Source: a virus. Taken from it: a stretch of DNA of 37,373 bases. Under the pieces are notes generated by a model. The model was not told the origin of the DNA and did not search any database. It saw nothing but the letters and a program-made list of their open reading frames with translations. The DNA lies in the IMG/VR virus record IMGVR_UViG_3300030012_004322, positions 7,231 through 44,603 of that record; one strand, written 5' to 3'. This document shows positions 8,287 to 15,630 of the stretch, piece after piece. Numbering within the stretch: position 1 is the stretch's first letter; each line of letters starts with the position of its first letter. The translations under genes and the position numbers were made by a program.

Positions 8287-9492
8287 ATGAAAAAACTGCT
8301 AAATAATATACAGCAGGGATTTTTTCCCACATTAATAGCACTTTCTGCCCTGTCAGTTTCTGCTTCGGCCGCTTTTTATTCTGTAAGTGGCCTTAGCAAA
8401 TTATTTGCCGGAGCTAGCTTTGAAGTAATTATCATGGCTGGTTCATTAGAAGTAGCTAAATTAGTTATTGCTTCTTTATTATACCAATACTGGGAAACAA
8501 TAAATAAATTATTACGTGCGTATTTAACTATAGCTACTATAATATTAGTACTAATTACTAGTATGGGTATTTATGGATTTTTAAGTGCTGCTTACCAAGA
8601 TACTTACAGACAATTAACAATTAAAAATAATCAAGTATCTTTTTTAGACCAAAAGAAAGAATTTTATGAAAAAGATGTTGCAAGATACGATAAGGAACTT
8701 GAAAGAATCTCTAATAATATTAGCACTCTCAGTAATGCTAAAGCTACCTCAATCCAAGTACGGGATACATCGGTTGTGGGCGGTGTTAGACAAACCATCT
8801 CCACTGCTGAACTTAGGTTATCCCAAAAGCGTATTGAAGTTGAAGAAGAAAATAGAGCAAATATTCAAGCTAAAAGGGAGCAAGTAGCTGATAGTCTACA
8901 AAAATATCAACTTGCAATTCTAGACCTGGAAAATAATACAGACATAGCGGGTGAATTAGGACCACTAGAATATCTATCAGGTTTAACTGGTACTCCTATG
9001 GATAAAATTATTAATATACTTTTATTAGTAATTATATTTGTATTTGATCCTTTAGCTATATCGTTAGTAGTAGCTGCTAACTTTGCATTTACACAAGCAT
9101 TTCCAAAAAAAAAGTATCGTGAAAATCTTTATGGTGAAAAAGTAGAAGTAAAAGAAACCCCACCTTCAACTCCTATAAATGAAATTGAGGTTAAAGATGC
9201 TGAAGAAATATTATCAAATAAAGAATTTAATGAAGAATTAGATAAAATTGAATCTATTATTGATGATGAAAACCCCGATGAAGAAGAAGATGAAGAATGG
9301 GAAGAATTAGATTTAAATAAAGATGGAGTTATAGATAAAGAAGAAATAGAAATAGCAAAACAAAGAGTAGAAGATTTAAAAGATATATTAGAAAACAAAT
9401 CAATATCAGGTTGGAGAAGAAATAAAATAATGAATGAAATTGAAAGAATAGAAAATCTCCTTCCTGAAGATGATTTAACTATTACGTATTAA
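8287..9492 (+). CDS. Membrane protein with coiled coil and EF-hand loop
   Basis: A 401-residue protein. Three hydrophobic segments fall at about 10-32, 45-65 and 72-98. A charged coiled-coil region (~105-230) follows, then a fourth hydrophobic segment (~243-275) and an acidic tail. The tail contains a textbook EF-hand loop at 342-353: D342, N344, D346, G347, I349 and E353. One EF-hand on its own is unusual; it may bind calcium. The gene follows the lysis pair by 24 nt and precedes a promoter. No family I can name. A role in lysis or in altering the host membrane is a guess from position. Confidence 0.7.
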   Translation: MKKLLNNIQQGFFPTLIALSALSVSASAAFYSVSGLSKLFAGASFEVIIMAGSLEVAKLVIASLLYQYWETINKLLRAYLTIATIILVLITSMGIYGFLSAAYQDTYRQLTIKNNQVSFLDQKKEFYEKDVARYDKELERISNNISTLSNAKATSIQVRDTSVVGGVRQTISTAELRLSQKRIEVEEENRANIQAKREQVADSLQKYQLAILDLENNTDIAGELGPLEYLSGLTGTPMDKIINILLLVIIFVFDPLAISLVVAANFAFTQAFPKKKYRENLYGEKVEVKETPPSTPINEIEVKDAEEILSNKEFNEELDKIESIIDDENPDEEEDEEWEELDLNKDGVIDKEEIEIAKQRVEDLKDILENKSISGWRRNKIMNEIERIENLLPEDDLTITY

Positions 9493-9494
9493 AA

Positions 9495-9526
9495 TTTGGC
9501 TCCCATAAATAATAGTTGTATATTTA
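9495..9526 (+). promoter_or_regulatory. Bacteroidota-type promoter
   Basis: TTTG at 9495-9498, a 20-nt spacer, and TATATTTA at 9519-9526. This matches the Bacteroidota consensus TTTG ... TAnnTTTG except for the final base. It lies about 16 nt before the ATG at 9542 and would drive the DNA-modification block. Confidence 0.6.
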
Positions 9527-9541
9527 CATCAAACAAAGGTT

Positions 9542-10054
9542 ATGGTATTTAATCCTACATTGTCACGTACACGTTTACAAAAAGAATTTAATAAACTACA
9601 AAAACTTAATTACAACCAATTTCGTTGGTGGCGAATGTATGATTCAAAAAATAAACCACTTGATAAACGCCAACCATTACGTGATCGTATTTTAAATGGT
9701 GATTATGATTTTTCCCATTATTGGTATCAGGCGGCATGGGTTGAGCATGAACTTAATGATTTAGAAGCTGAATGTAAAGGTGATGATGGTTTATTTATTG
9801 AAAAAGGTTCTGTATTAAGAGCACGTCGTAAGCGTTTACTTGAAGATTTTGAAAAGGATGAAAAAGACAAATTAGAAGGATTATATAATGAATTTCCAAA
9901 GTATTTTAATATTAGTAAAGATCAAGTAAAGAAAGAAATGGAAAAATTTAGTGGTTCCCTAATTGATTTTTATTATCATATAGATGATAATTATAGAATA
10001 ATATTTAAACCCTCTCCTTTAAAACGTAGAGGCAGACCTAAAAAAGTATGGTAA
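9542..10054 (+). CDS. Unknown protein with C-terminal AT-hook-like tail
   Basis: A 170-residue, very charged protein, largely helical by composition (for example RARRKRLLEDFEKDEKDKLE). The C-terminus is KRRGRPKKVW, which contains the RGRP core of the AT-hook that binds the minor groove of AT-rich DNA. It is the first gene after a promoter and overlaps the transglycosylase-like gene by 7 nt. It may act on DNA together with that enzyme, which is inference. It uses more CGT/CGC arginine codons than the surrounding genes. Confidence 0.65.
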   Translation: MVFNPTLSRTRLQKEFNKLQKLNYNQFRWWRMYDSKNKPLDKRQPLRDRILNGDYDFSHYWYQAAWVEHELNDLEAECKGDDGLFIEKGSVLRARRKRLLEDFEKDEKDKLEGLYNEFPKYFNISKDQVKKEMEKFSGSLIDFYYHIDDNYRIIFKPSPLKRRGRPKKVW

Positions 10055-10839
10055 TATCACATGAAGTACCCCGCTGTTTACTAACAGCACAATATGAATT
10101 TAACGATTATCTTTATTGTTTACCTCATTTATTAGATAAAGATAAGGAATATAAAGATTTTTTTCTGGAAGCTAGGGATAAAGGAGATTATATTATAATG
10201 GATAATTCACTTCATGAATTAGGACAAGCTTATAACCATAAACGTTTATTACATTGGGTTAAAGAAATAGAACCAGATGAATTTATTGTACCTGATGTTT
10301 GGATGAACTATGCACAAACAGCATCTCAGGCTAAATTTTGGAAACAATATAAATATCCTAAAAAAACTAATATTACTGCTGTAATACAAGGTGAAGATGA
10401 GGAAAAAGCTAATTTATGTGCTATGTTACTTAAAGATTTAGGATATAAAAAATTAAATATTTCATATGGTGCTACTTGGTATGGTGACACTGCTTTAGAA
10501 AAAGCACTTGGTAGAATAAAATTTGTAAAAAGATTATTAAATAACCCTATTTTCGGGGGTATTAAATTTCATTTATTAGGTTGTGCAGTCCCTCAAGAAT
10601 TTGGATGGTATAATAATCATCCACAAATCGAATCAATTGATACATCAAATCCAATTATGGCCGCTATAGATGGAAATATGTATACAGAACAAGGTTTAGT
10701 TGAAAAACCAAAATCAAATATGAATGAGGAATATGAAATTATATTTGAGGAATTTGATTATAGAAATGTAATCCATAATACTAGAATGTTTAGAAAAATT
10801 AATGGTCTACCAGCTGGACCTACTAAATTTATAGGATAA
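10048..10839 (+). CDS. dpdA: TGT/DpdA-like 7-deazaguanine transglycosylase
   Basis: A 263-residue protein resembling a tRNA-guanine transglycosylase TIM barrel. Signs are: D52-N53-S54 in IIMDNS (the DSG position, catalytic base), PD at 82-83, AVIQGE at 111-116, HLLG at 175-178 and SIDTSNP at 196-202, where D198 would be the nucleophile. Shorter than bacterial TGT (~370 aa) and without its C-terminal zinc Cys cluster, as reported for the phage enzyme DpdA, which swaps guanine in DNA for preQ0 or a related base. The genes around it make preQ0, which supports DNA rather than tRNA as the target. The symbol is by analogy; a tRNA target is not excluded. Confidence 0.7.
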   Translation: MVISHEVPRCLLTAQYEFNDYLYCLPHLLDKDKEYKDFFLEARDKGDYIIMDNSLHELGQAYNHKRLLHWVKEIEPDEFIVPDVWMNYAQTASQAKFWKQYKYPKKTNITAVIQGEDEEKANLCAMLLKDLGYKKLNISYGATWYGDTALEKALGRIKFVKRLLNNPIFGGIKFHLLGCAVPQEFGWYNNHPQIESIDTSNPIMAAIDGNMYTEQGLVEKPKSNMNEEYEIIFEEFDYRNVIHNTRMFRKINGLPAGPTKFIG

Positions 10840-11048
10840 TGACAGAATTAATAAAACATGCTTTAGGGATTTGTGGAGATCACTTTCATCCAAATATTTG
10901 GAATCTTTTATTAGGAGGATTTGGATTCCCAATAATTTTATTTTATATTAAATCTTATATTAAATGTAAAATTACAGCGTTTGCCTATACGCTTTATAAT
11001 ACCTGGCAAAATTTAATTAATTATTTATCATGGCGAAAAATGTCGTAG
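10839..11048 (+). CDS. Small membrane protein, unknown
   Basis: A 69-residue product with a hydrophobic stretch (LLLGGFGFPIILFYI) near residues 23-38, and aromatic residues near the C-terminus. It overlaps the transglycosylase gene by one nucleotide and the queC gene by 19. Tight packing argues for a real gene. No family recognised. Confidence 0.5.
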   Translation: MTELIKHALGICGDHFHPNIWNLLLGGFGFPIILFYIKSYIKCKITAFAYTLYNTWQNLINYLSWRKMS

Positions 11049-11821
11049 TTAGTCTTTCAGGAGGGATGGACTCCTCAACTTTATTACTTAGATGTTTATC
11101 TGAGTATGATAATGTAACTGCTTTATCTTTTGATTACGGTCAGAAGCATAGAGTAGAGCTTGAAAGAGCTCAATCATTAGTAGATTATTTAAATGCTAAT
11201 GGTCAGAATATTAAATATCAAGTTATTAAACTTGATGGACTTGTTAACTTACTAAATTCAGCTTTAGTAACAGGAGGTGAAGATGTACCAGAAGGTCATT
11301 ATGAGGAAGATAACATGAAGGCTACTGTAGTACCTAATAGAAATAAAATATTTGCTTCTTTAGTACAAGCAGTTGCTTTATCAGAAGCTAATTCAAATGG
11401 TTTAAATACTGATATAGCTTTAGGTATTCATGCTGGTGATCATGCAATTTACCCTGATTGTAGACAAGAATTTAGAGATGCAGACGATGCTGCCTTTAGA
11501 ATTGGTAACTGGGATGCAGATAAAGTAGGATACTTTACTCCTTACTTAGAAACTGATAAACTTGGAATTTTAAAAGATGGACAGAAATTGGTTAAAGAGC
11601 TCGGAGTTACTTTTAATGATGTATACAAACGTACTAATACATCTTATAAGCCCTATCCTAGCGGTAATAGCGACTATAAATCAGCATCATCTGTTGAAAG
11701 GATTGAAGCATTCATCAACTTGGGTGTGGATGACCCTGTACAATATGAGGATGAGACTGGAGAAGTTGAATATAGTGTTGCGAAAGCACATGTAGAAAAA
11801 CTATTAGCTCAATATGCGTAA
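11030..11821 (+). CDS. queC: QueC-like 7-cyano-7-deazaguanine synthase, zinc site lost
   Basis: A 263-residue PP-loop ATPase. SGGMDSS at 10-16 is the pyrophosphate-binding loop, FDYGQKH and VVPNRN (near 103) are the usual QueC blocks, and the length fits. QueC turns 7-carboxy-7-deazaguanine into preQ0 using ammonia and ATP. Bacterial QueC holds zinc with four Cys in the form SCY...CGxCxxC-xxR. Aligning on TSY and R224, those positions here are S205, D215, S218 and S221, so the site is absent. The rest of the fold looks intact. Whether it is active, or a phage variant that does without zinc, is open. Ends with an 8-nt overlap with the next gene. Confidence 0.88.
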   Translation: MAKNVVVSLSGGMDSSTLLLRCLSEYDNVTALSFDYGQKHRVELERAQSLVDYLNANGQNIKYQVIKLDGLVNLLNSALVTGGEDVPEGHYEEDNMKATVVPNRNKIFASLVQAVALSEANSNGLNTDIALGIHAGDHAIYPDCRQEFRDADDAAFRIGNWDADKVGYFTPYLETDKLGILKDGQKLVKELGVTFNDVYKRTNTSYKPYPSGNSDYKSASSVERIEAFINLGVDDPVQYEDETGEVEYSVAKAHVEKLLAQYA

Positions 11822-12143
11822 GTTTATATTAATATTTACATTAATGGTTAATTCTCTTGCCTTCGGGCAAGAGGATGTACCATATCAAATGTTAGGTATA
11901 TGGTCTAACATGGAAGGAGAATTATTAACTGTCAATAGAAATCTTGATGATATAGTTTTTGTACGTAAATCTAGAACCCAAATTAAAGCTACAGGAAGTA
12001 TAGAACTAAATGACGGTCAATTAAGAATATATAGAAAAGATAAACAGGATGAATATGATCTTGCTTTTTTTATTGGTAACGAAACAATGGTAATTACAAA
12101 ACCAAGATCACCAAGAGCTTGGATTTGGTTTAGAATACAATAA
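11814..12143 (+). CDS. Small secreted protein, unknown
   Basis: A 109-residue protein whose first ~18 residues form a signal peptide (MRKFILIFTLMVNSLAFG, then QEDV). Mature part about 90 residues, with beta-strand-like pattern and basic/aromatic C-terminus (RSPRAWIWFRIQ). No lipobox Cys. It overlaps queC by 8 nt. A periplasmic product in a nucleotide-modification block is unexpected. No family recognised. Confidence 0.6.
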   Translation: MRKFILIFTLMVNSLAFGQEDVPYQMLGIWSNMEGELLTVNRNLDDIVFVRKSRTQIKATGSIELNDGQLRIYRKDKQDEYDLAFFIGNETMVITKPRSPRAWIWFRIQ

Positions 12144-12144
12144 T

Positions 12145-12327
12145 ATGGCTTACGGAACAGAAAGTTATAATCAAAAATATCCTGATGCAAAAAAGCATCA
12201 AATAATAAGTTTTATTAAATCTGGTATTAGAATTTTAGGATATGGTTTTTTGCCTTTTAATTTGGCTATTGCAACTATTATTCTTATATTATCTGAAGTA
12301 ATAGGTATTTACGAAGAATTAGTATGA
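12145..12327 (+). CDS. Small conserved membrane protein
   Basis: A 60-residue product: a basic N-terminus (MAYGTESYNQKYPDAKKHQ), one hydrophobic hairpin (~28-56), and a C-terminal EVIGIYEELV. I recall similar short proteins, ending in a GIxEELV motif, in phages and Bacteroidota genomes, without a known function. It starts 1 nt after the secreted protein's stop and overlaps the next gene. Confidence 0.6.
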   Translation: MAYGTESYNQKYPDAKKHQIISFIKSGIRILGYGFLPFNLAIATIILILSEVIGIYEELV

Positions 12328-12509
12328 GTCCAGATTTTGTAATATCAGCTTTAACATTTTCTATAGTAATGGTAATTTTTAATATTGTTAAAGATTATTT
12401 TATTATTCCTAATTATAATTTATCTGATAAAACTTTAAAAAAAGTTAATAAAAGATGGTATATTAGTTTTATGGTTGGAATAATAATATTATATTTAGTA
12501 TATGGCTAA
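12324..12509 (+). CDS. Small membrane protein, unknown
   Basis: A 61-residue protein with two hydrophobic stretches (~5-22 and 46-60) around a polar, Lys-rich middle. Start overlaps the previous stop in an ATGA arrangement. No family recognised. Confidence 0.55.
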   Translation: MSPDFVISALTFSIVMVIFNIVKDYFIIPNYNLSDKTLKKVNKRWYISFMVGIIILYLVYG

Positions 12510-12630
12510 AAGAAAAGAAGGTTGTGAAATGAATTCACCTATATATAGGCAAATTCTAAAAGAAGTATCTAAAGGTTATAGTTTTGAACAGTGTTATAAA
12601 ACAAATAAAATAATTAGAGTTAAAAGATGA
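12502..12630 (+). CDS. Small basic protein of 42 codons, unknown
   Basis: Reads MAKRKEGCEMNSPIYRQILK, then EVSKGYSFEQCYKTNK and a basic end (IIRVKR). Starts 8 nt inside the previous gene and its stop overlaps the thioredoxin ATG as ATGA. That exact tiling is the main evidence for it being a gene. Two Cys, seven or more Lys. No family recognised. Confidence 0.55.
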   Translation: MAKRKEGCEMNSPIYRQILKEVSKGYSFEQCYKTNKIIRVKR

Positions 12631-12875
12631 AAAAAATATTATATTTTAGTGCTGCGTGGTGTGGACCTTGTAAAACATTAGGACCTATTATGGAATCACT
12701 ATCGGGTCAAATTAATTATGAAAAAGTTGATGTTGATAATAATCAAGATTTACCAATTCAATATGGAGTTAGAAATGTTCCTACTCTAATTTTATTAGAT
12801 GAAACAGGAGAAACTAAAGGTAGATTAGTAGGTATACAATCAAAAGATGCAATTTTAAATTTTTATAATGGGTAA
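12627..12875 (+). CDS. Thioredoxin
   Basis: An 82-residue thioredoxin-fold protein with the canonical active site WCGPC at residues 11-15 and cis-proline VPT at 51-53. It lacks the first strand and helix of E. coli thioredoxin (108 aa), so is a short phage or glutaredoxin-like form. It would serve as disulfide reductant, for instance for a ribonucleotide reductase encoded elsewhere. Overlaps queD by 8 nt. Confidence 0.9.
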   Translation: MKKILYFSAAWCGPCKTLGPIMESLSGQINYEKVDVDNNQDLPIQYGVRNVPTLILLDETGETKGRLVGIQSKDAILNFYNG

Positions 12876-13335
12876 ATTTCAATCAACAAAAGTATTTGAT
12901 GGTTTTTCTACTGTATTTAGACAGTGGAAAGCTGAAACCACTCACTGTAAATATATTCATGGTTATGGAATTTCTTTTAAGATATGGTTTGAAGGAGATT
13001 TAGACGATAGAAATTGGGTATGGGATTTCGGTGGTATGAAAAGAGCTAAAGGTAAAATAGACGGTATGTCACCTAAGGAATGGTTTGATTTTATGTTTGA
13101 TCACACTTTAATTGTGGCCGAAGATGATCCTTATGCTAAGGCATTTGCACAAATGCATGATGCCGGAGTAGCTCAAGTTAGATTTATACCAGCAACAGGG
13201 GCAGAAAAATTTGCTGAATACATTTATGATAAAGTAAATCAGTTTATTTTCCCTGAAACTGATGGAAGAGTACAAGTAGTAAAAGTAGAATTTAGAGAGC
13301 ATGAAAAAAATAGTGCTATTTATATACCTAAATAA
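12868..13335 (+). CDS. queD: QueD-like 6-carboxytetrahydropterin synthase
   Basis: A 155-residue member of the 6-pyruvoyl-tetrahydropterin synthase family. Seen: catalytic Cys27 (THCKY), H31 (HGYG), the VWDFGG block at 51-56 and D78-H79-T80-L81 (canonical DHxxL). QueD converts dihydroneopterin triphosphate to 6-carboxytetrahydropterin, the second step to preQ0. It is the atypical form: canonical FSAAH reads FSTVF (F17) and canonical HGHN reads HGYG, so two of the three usual zinc His are replaced. H26, next to the Cys, may compensate. The same FR.W...HC...HGY pattern occurs, as far as I recall, in a bacterial QueD subfamily. Confidence 0.85.
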   Translation: MGKFQSTKVFDGFSTVFRQWKAETTHCKYIHGYGISFKIWFEGDLDDRNWVWDFGGMKRAKGKIDGMSPKEWFDFMFDHTLIVAEDDPYAKAFAQMHDAGVAQVRFIPATGAEKFAEYIYDKVNQFIFPETDGRVQVVKVEFREHEKNSAIYIPK

Positions 13336-13345
13336 TATTTATTAA
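13334..13345 (+). promoter_or_regulatory. Candidate late-promoter motif (variant)
   Basis: AATATTTATTAA directly after the queD stop, 40 nt before the queE ATG. Variant of the AATATTTATAATAAA motif found in other gaps. Weak on its own in such AT-rich DNA. Confidence 0.3.
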
Positions 13346-13347
13346 GA

Positions 13348-13358
13348 ACAGTGACTGT
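13348..13358. promoter_or_regulatory. Small inverted repeat upstream of queE
   Basis: ACAGTGACTGT is a perfect 5-bp palindrome around a central G, 27 nt before the queE start. It could be an operator half-site pair; too short to be sure. Confidence 0.2.
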
Positions 13359-13384
13359 AAAACCACTTTAAAAAATTAACAATT

Positions 13385-14158
13385 ATGCTCAAACGAATTG
13401 AGGACTATAATAAAGTCCTCCCAATCCTAGAATTATATACAGCAGTACAATCAGAGGGTAGCAGACAAGGCTATCCTACTATTGTTGTTAGAACATCAGG
13501 TTGCACCCATAGATGCTATTTTGGCGAAGGTGGATGGTGCGATTCTTGGTATACAAGTATTCACCCAGAGAAAGGTAAATACAGTTTTCAAGATATAATT
13601 GATATGTACGATGCAAATCCTCATATTAGTGAAATGATGTTAACGGGTGGTTCTCCCACAATGCACCCTAAAATAGTAAACGAATTAACACATTTAGCTA
13701 ATGAAAGAGATATTTTTATTACTATCGAAACTGAAGGAAGCCATTTCCTTCCTACTGATTATCCCATTAATCTTCTTAGTATTAGTCCTAAGTTTTCCAA
13801 TAGTGTTCCTGTACTGGGAGTGGAAACACCGCAAGGAGCGATTACTGATCAAAAGATGATTGATAGACATAATAAATTTAGAGTAAATAAAGATGCAATT
13901 AAAAAAAGTATTAATTATCATTCTGATTACCATATTAAGCCTGTCCTTGACAAAGACTTATCAATGGTTAAAGAAGTTGAAGAATTTATCAAAGACTTAG
14001 AAATCCCAGATGATAAAGTATGGGCAATGCCCGCTGGTGATGATAGAGATGCATTATTTGAAAGTTATGGTCCTGTAATGAATTTTGTAAGAGATAGAGG
14101 TTGGAGATATACAGGTAGATCTCACATAATGGCTTTTGGAACCGAAAGATGTGTTTAA
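13385..14158 (+). CDS. queE: QueE-like radical SAM 7-carboxy-7-deazaguanine synthase
   Basis: A 257-residue radical SAM protein. The cluster-binding cysteines are C40, C44 and C52 (C-x3-C-x7-C) instead of plain C-x3-C-x2-C; the spacing is widened by an FGEGG insert. An EGSRQGYPT block precedes it and TGGSP (87-91) follows, both QueE signatures. The enzyme rearranges 6-carboxytetrahydropterin to 7-carboxy-7-deazaguanine. It is in the same strand and order as the other preQ0 genes, and a ferredoxin follows immediately, a plausible electron donor for the iron-sulfur cluster. Confidence 0.88.
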   Translation: MLKRIEDYNKVLPILELYTAVQSEGSRQGYPTIVVRTSGCTHRCYFGEGGWCDSWYTSIHPEKGKYSFQDIIDMYDANPHISEMMLTGGSPTMHPKIVNELTHLANERDIFITIETEGSHFLPTDYPINLLSISPKFSNSVPVLGVETPQGAITDQKMIDRHNKFRVNKDAIKKSINYHSDYHIKPVLDKDLSMVKEVEEFIKDLEIPDDKVWAMPAGDDRDALFESYGPVMNFVRDRGWRYTGRSHIMAFGTERCV

Positions 14159-14410
14159 ATGAGTTATATTATAGGTAAAGCATGTATTGGAGTTAAGGAT
14201 AGTGCCTGTATAGCGGCATGTCCTGTAGATTGTATCCATACAGGTGAAGAACAAATGTACATTGACCCTGAAGAATGTATAAATTGCGGTGCGTGTGTGC
14301 CAGAATGTCCAGTAGAAGCCATTTTCGAGGATGAAGATGAAGCTATAGAGGCTGGAGAATTAGATTCAGTAAAAGCAAATTACAAATTTTTTGATTTAGA
14401 ATATGAGTAG
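14159..14410 (+). CDS. Ferredoxin (two clusters)
   Basis: An 83-residue ferredoxin with cysteines at 9, 17, 21, 25, 40, 43, 46 and 50. The C-x7-C-x3-CPxxC first half is like seven-iron ferredoxins ([3Fe-4S] plus [4Fe-4S]); the second half CxxCxxCxxxCP is a normal [4Fe-4S] motif. An acidic tail (FEDEDEAIEAGE) suits an electron carrier. It abuts queE and overlaps folE by 8 nt, which suggests it feeds electrons to the radical SAM enzyme; direct evidence is lacking. Confidence 0.88.
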   Translation: MSYIIGKACIGVKDSACIAACPVDCIHTGEEQMYIDPEECINCGACVPECPVEAIFEDEDEAIEAGELDSVKANYKFFDLEYE

Positions 14411-15092
14411 AAAAAAGAAGTTTACAGATTTAGAATCTGTACCTGTAGGTTATGCAAATGGTATTGCACCCGGTTTTCCATTAAATGATAAAGAGAAAAC
14501 TAAAATGATAGAACGTGCGGCTAAGGCGTACGGTAAATTTTTAAGTGAATTAAAATGTGATTGGGAAAATGATCCTAATTCACAAGACACTCCTAGGAGA
14601 GTAGCTAAAGCATATGTAAATGATTTATGGGAAGGTAGATACACCGCTATGAGTGAAGTAACATCTTTCCCAAGTGATGGTTACGATGGTATAGTAATAG
14701 AAAGAAATATTCCGATTACATCAATGTGTTCCCATCACCACCAAACTATAAAAGGTTTAGTCCATATAGGTTATATAGCAAATGAAGATGGTAGAGTAGT
14801 AGGATTATCTAAATTAAATAGAATAGTAGAATTATTTTCTAGAAGAGGTGCTATCCAAGAACAATTAACCTCAGCTATCCATAATGCTGTAAATACTATT
14901 TGTGAAAATAATAAAGGAGTAATAACTACAGTAGTGGCTACACATAATTGTGTTAGTTGTAGAGGAGTTAAACACCATGGTGCATCAATGGTTACAACTA
15001 AAGCATCAGGTGTGTTTATGGAAAATGAGAATTTAGCTCGTAAAGAGTTTTTTGATAGTATAAAAATTAATAATGGAAACCATCCTGTATAA
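14403..15092 (+). CDS. folE: GTP cyclohydrolase I
   Basis: A 229-residue FolE. Zinc ligands C109 (MCSHHH), H112 and C183 (HNCVSCRGV) match E. coli C110, H113 and C181. GLSKLNR (134-140), the FSRR stretch and QEQLT are also family blocks. It opens GTP to dihydroneopterin triphosphate, the first step of the preQ0 route. The related fold of QueF (nitrile reductase) was considered; the zinc site and GLSK motif decide for FolE. No QueF is seen in this window, so the phage product is likely preQ0 and not preQ1. Confidence 0.92.
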   Translation: MSRKKKFTDLESVPVGYANGIAPGFPLNDKEKTKMIERAAKAYGKFLSELKCDWENDPNSQDTPRRVAKAYVNDLWEGRYTAMSEVTSFPSDGYDGIVIERNIPITSMCSHHHQTIKGLVHIGYIANEDGRVVGLSKLNRIVELFSRRGAIQEQLTSAIHNAVNTICENNKGVITTVVATHNCVSCRGVKHHGASMVTTKASGVFMENENLARKEFFDSIKINNGNHPV

Positions 15093-15487
15093 TGTTAGTA
15101 TTAGATAATAAATTAATTTTAAGTTGGTCTGATATAGACGAATTAGTAACTAAGTTATGTAAAAGAATTGAAGAAGAATTTTTACCTATAGATTCGGTTC
15201 ATGGTTTAAAAAGAGGGGGACTAATACCAGCTGTTATGGTTTCTCACAGATTGAATTTACCCTATAGTGAAGCTATTACTCCTACAACTTTAGTTGTAGA
15301 TGATATATGCGACAGCGGAATTACATTAAAAAACGGTCCTGGGGTTTATACAGCAGTATTACACCAAAAACCCGAAACATCTTGTTTTACTCCTAATGTG
15401 TGGGCAGACCTACATTTAGGAAATCAGTGGATTATATATCCTTGGGAAGAACAAGATAGTGAACCAATACAAGATTATTTAAAATGA
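15092..15487 (+). CDS. Phosphoribosyltransferase
   Basis: A 131-residue type I phosphoribosyltransferase fold. The PRPP-binding motif is VVDDICDSG (68-76), with acidic D70 and D71; a basic KRGG at 40-43 sits where the PPi loop is expected. Substrate is not evident: xanthine/hypoxanthine-type enzymes or ComF-like proteins are closest. It could salvage a purine or act on a deazapurine nucleotide. Overlaps folE by one nucleotide. Confidence 0.75.
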   Translation: MLVLDNKLILSWSDIDELVTKLCKRIEEEFLPIDSVHGLKRGGLIPAVMVSHRLNLPYSEAITPTTLVVDDICDSGITLKNGPGVYTAVLHQKPETSCFTPNVWADLHLGNQWIIYPWEEQDSEPIQDYLK

Positions 15488-15630
15488 GATTAGGAGATTT
15501 CGTTGAAAAGTTAATTAGCATTATTACCTTGGGTCAAGGTAAACGTATTGCAACCTACATTGCTAAATTAAGAGGAAAAGAAGATTGTGGTTGTGAAAGA
15601 AGAAAAAACAAACTAAATAAGTTATTATGA
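15484..15630 (+). CDS. Small Cys-rich protein of 48 codons
   Basis: Reads MRLGDFVEKLISIITLGQGK, then RIATYIAKLRG, then KEDCGCERRKNKLNKLL. The DCGC...R...LN ending occurs, as I recall, in many short phage proteins of unknown role; CGC could bind metal. Start overlaps the previous stop and its stop overlaps the next ATG (both ATGA type), which supports it as real. Confidence 0.6.
   Translation: MRLGDFVEKLISIITLGQGKRIATYIAKLRGKEDCGCERRKNKLNKLL

Noticed and set aside
14403-15092. QueF (preQ0 reductase) instead of FolE
   Set aside because: The zinc ligands C109, H112 and C183, and the GLSK motif are FolE marks; the QueF signature was not found.
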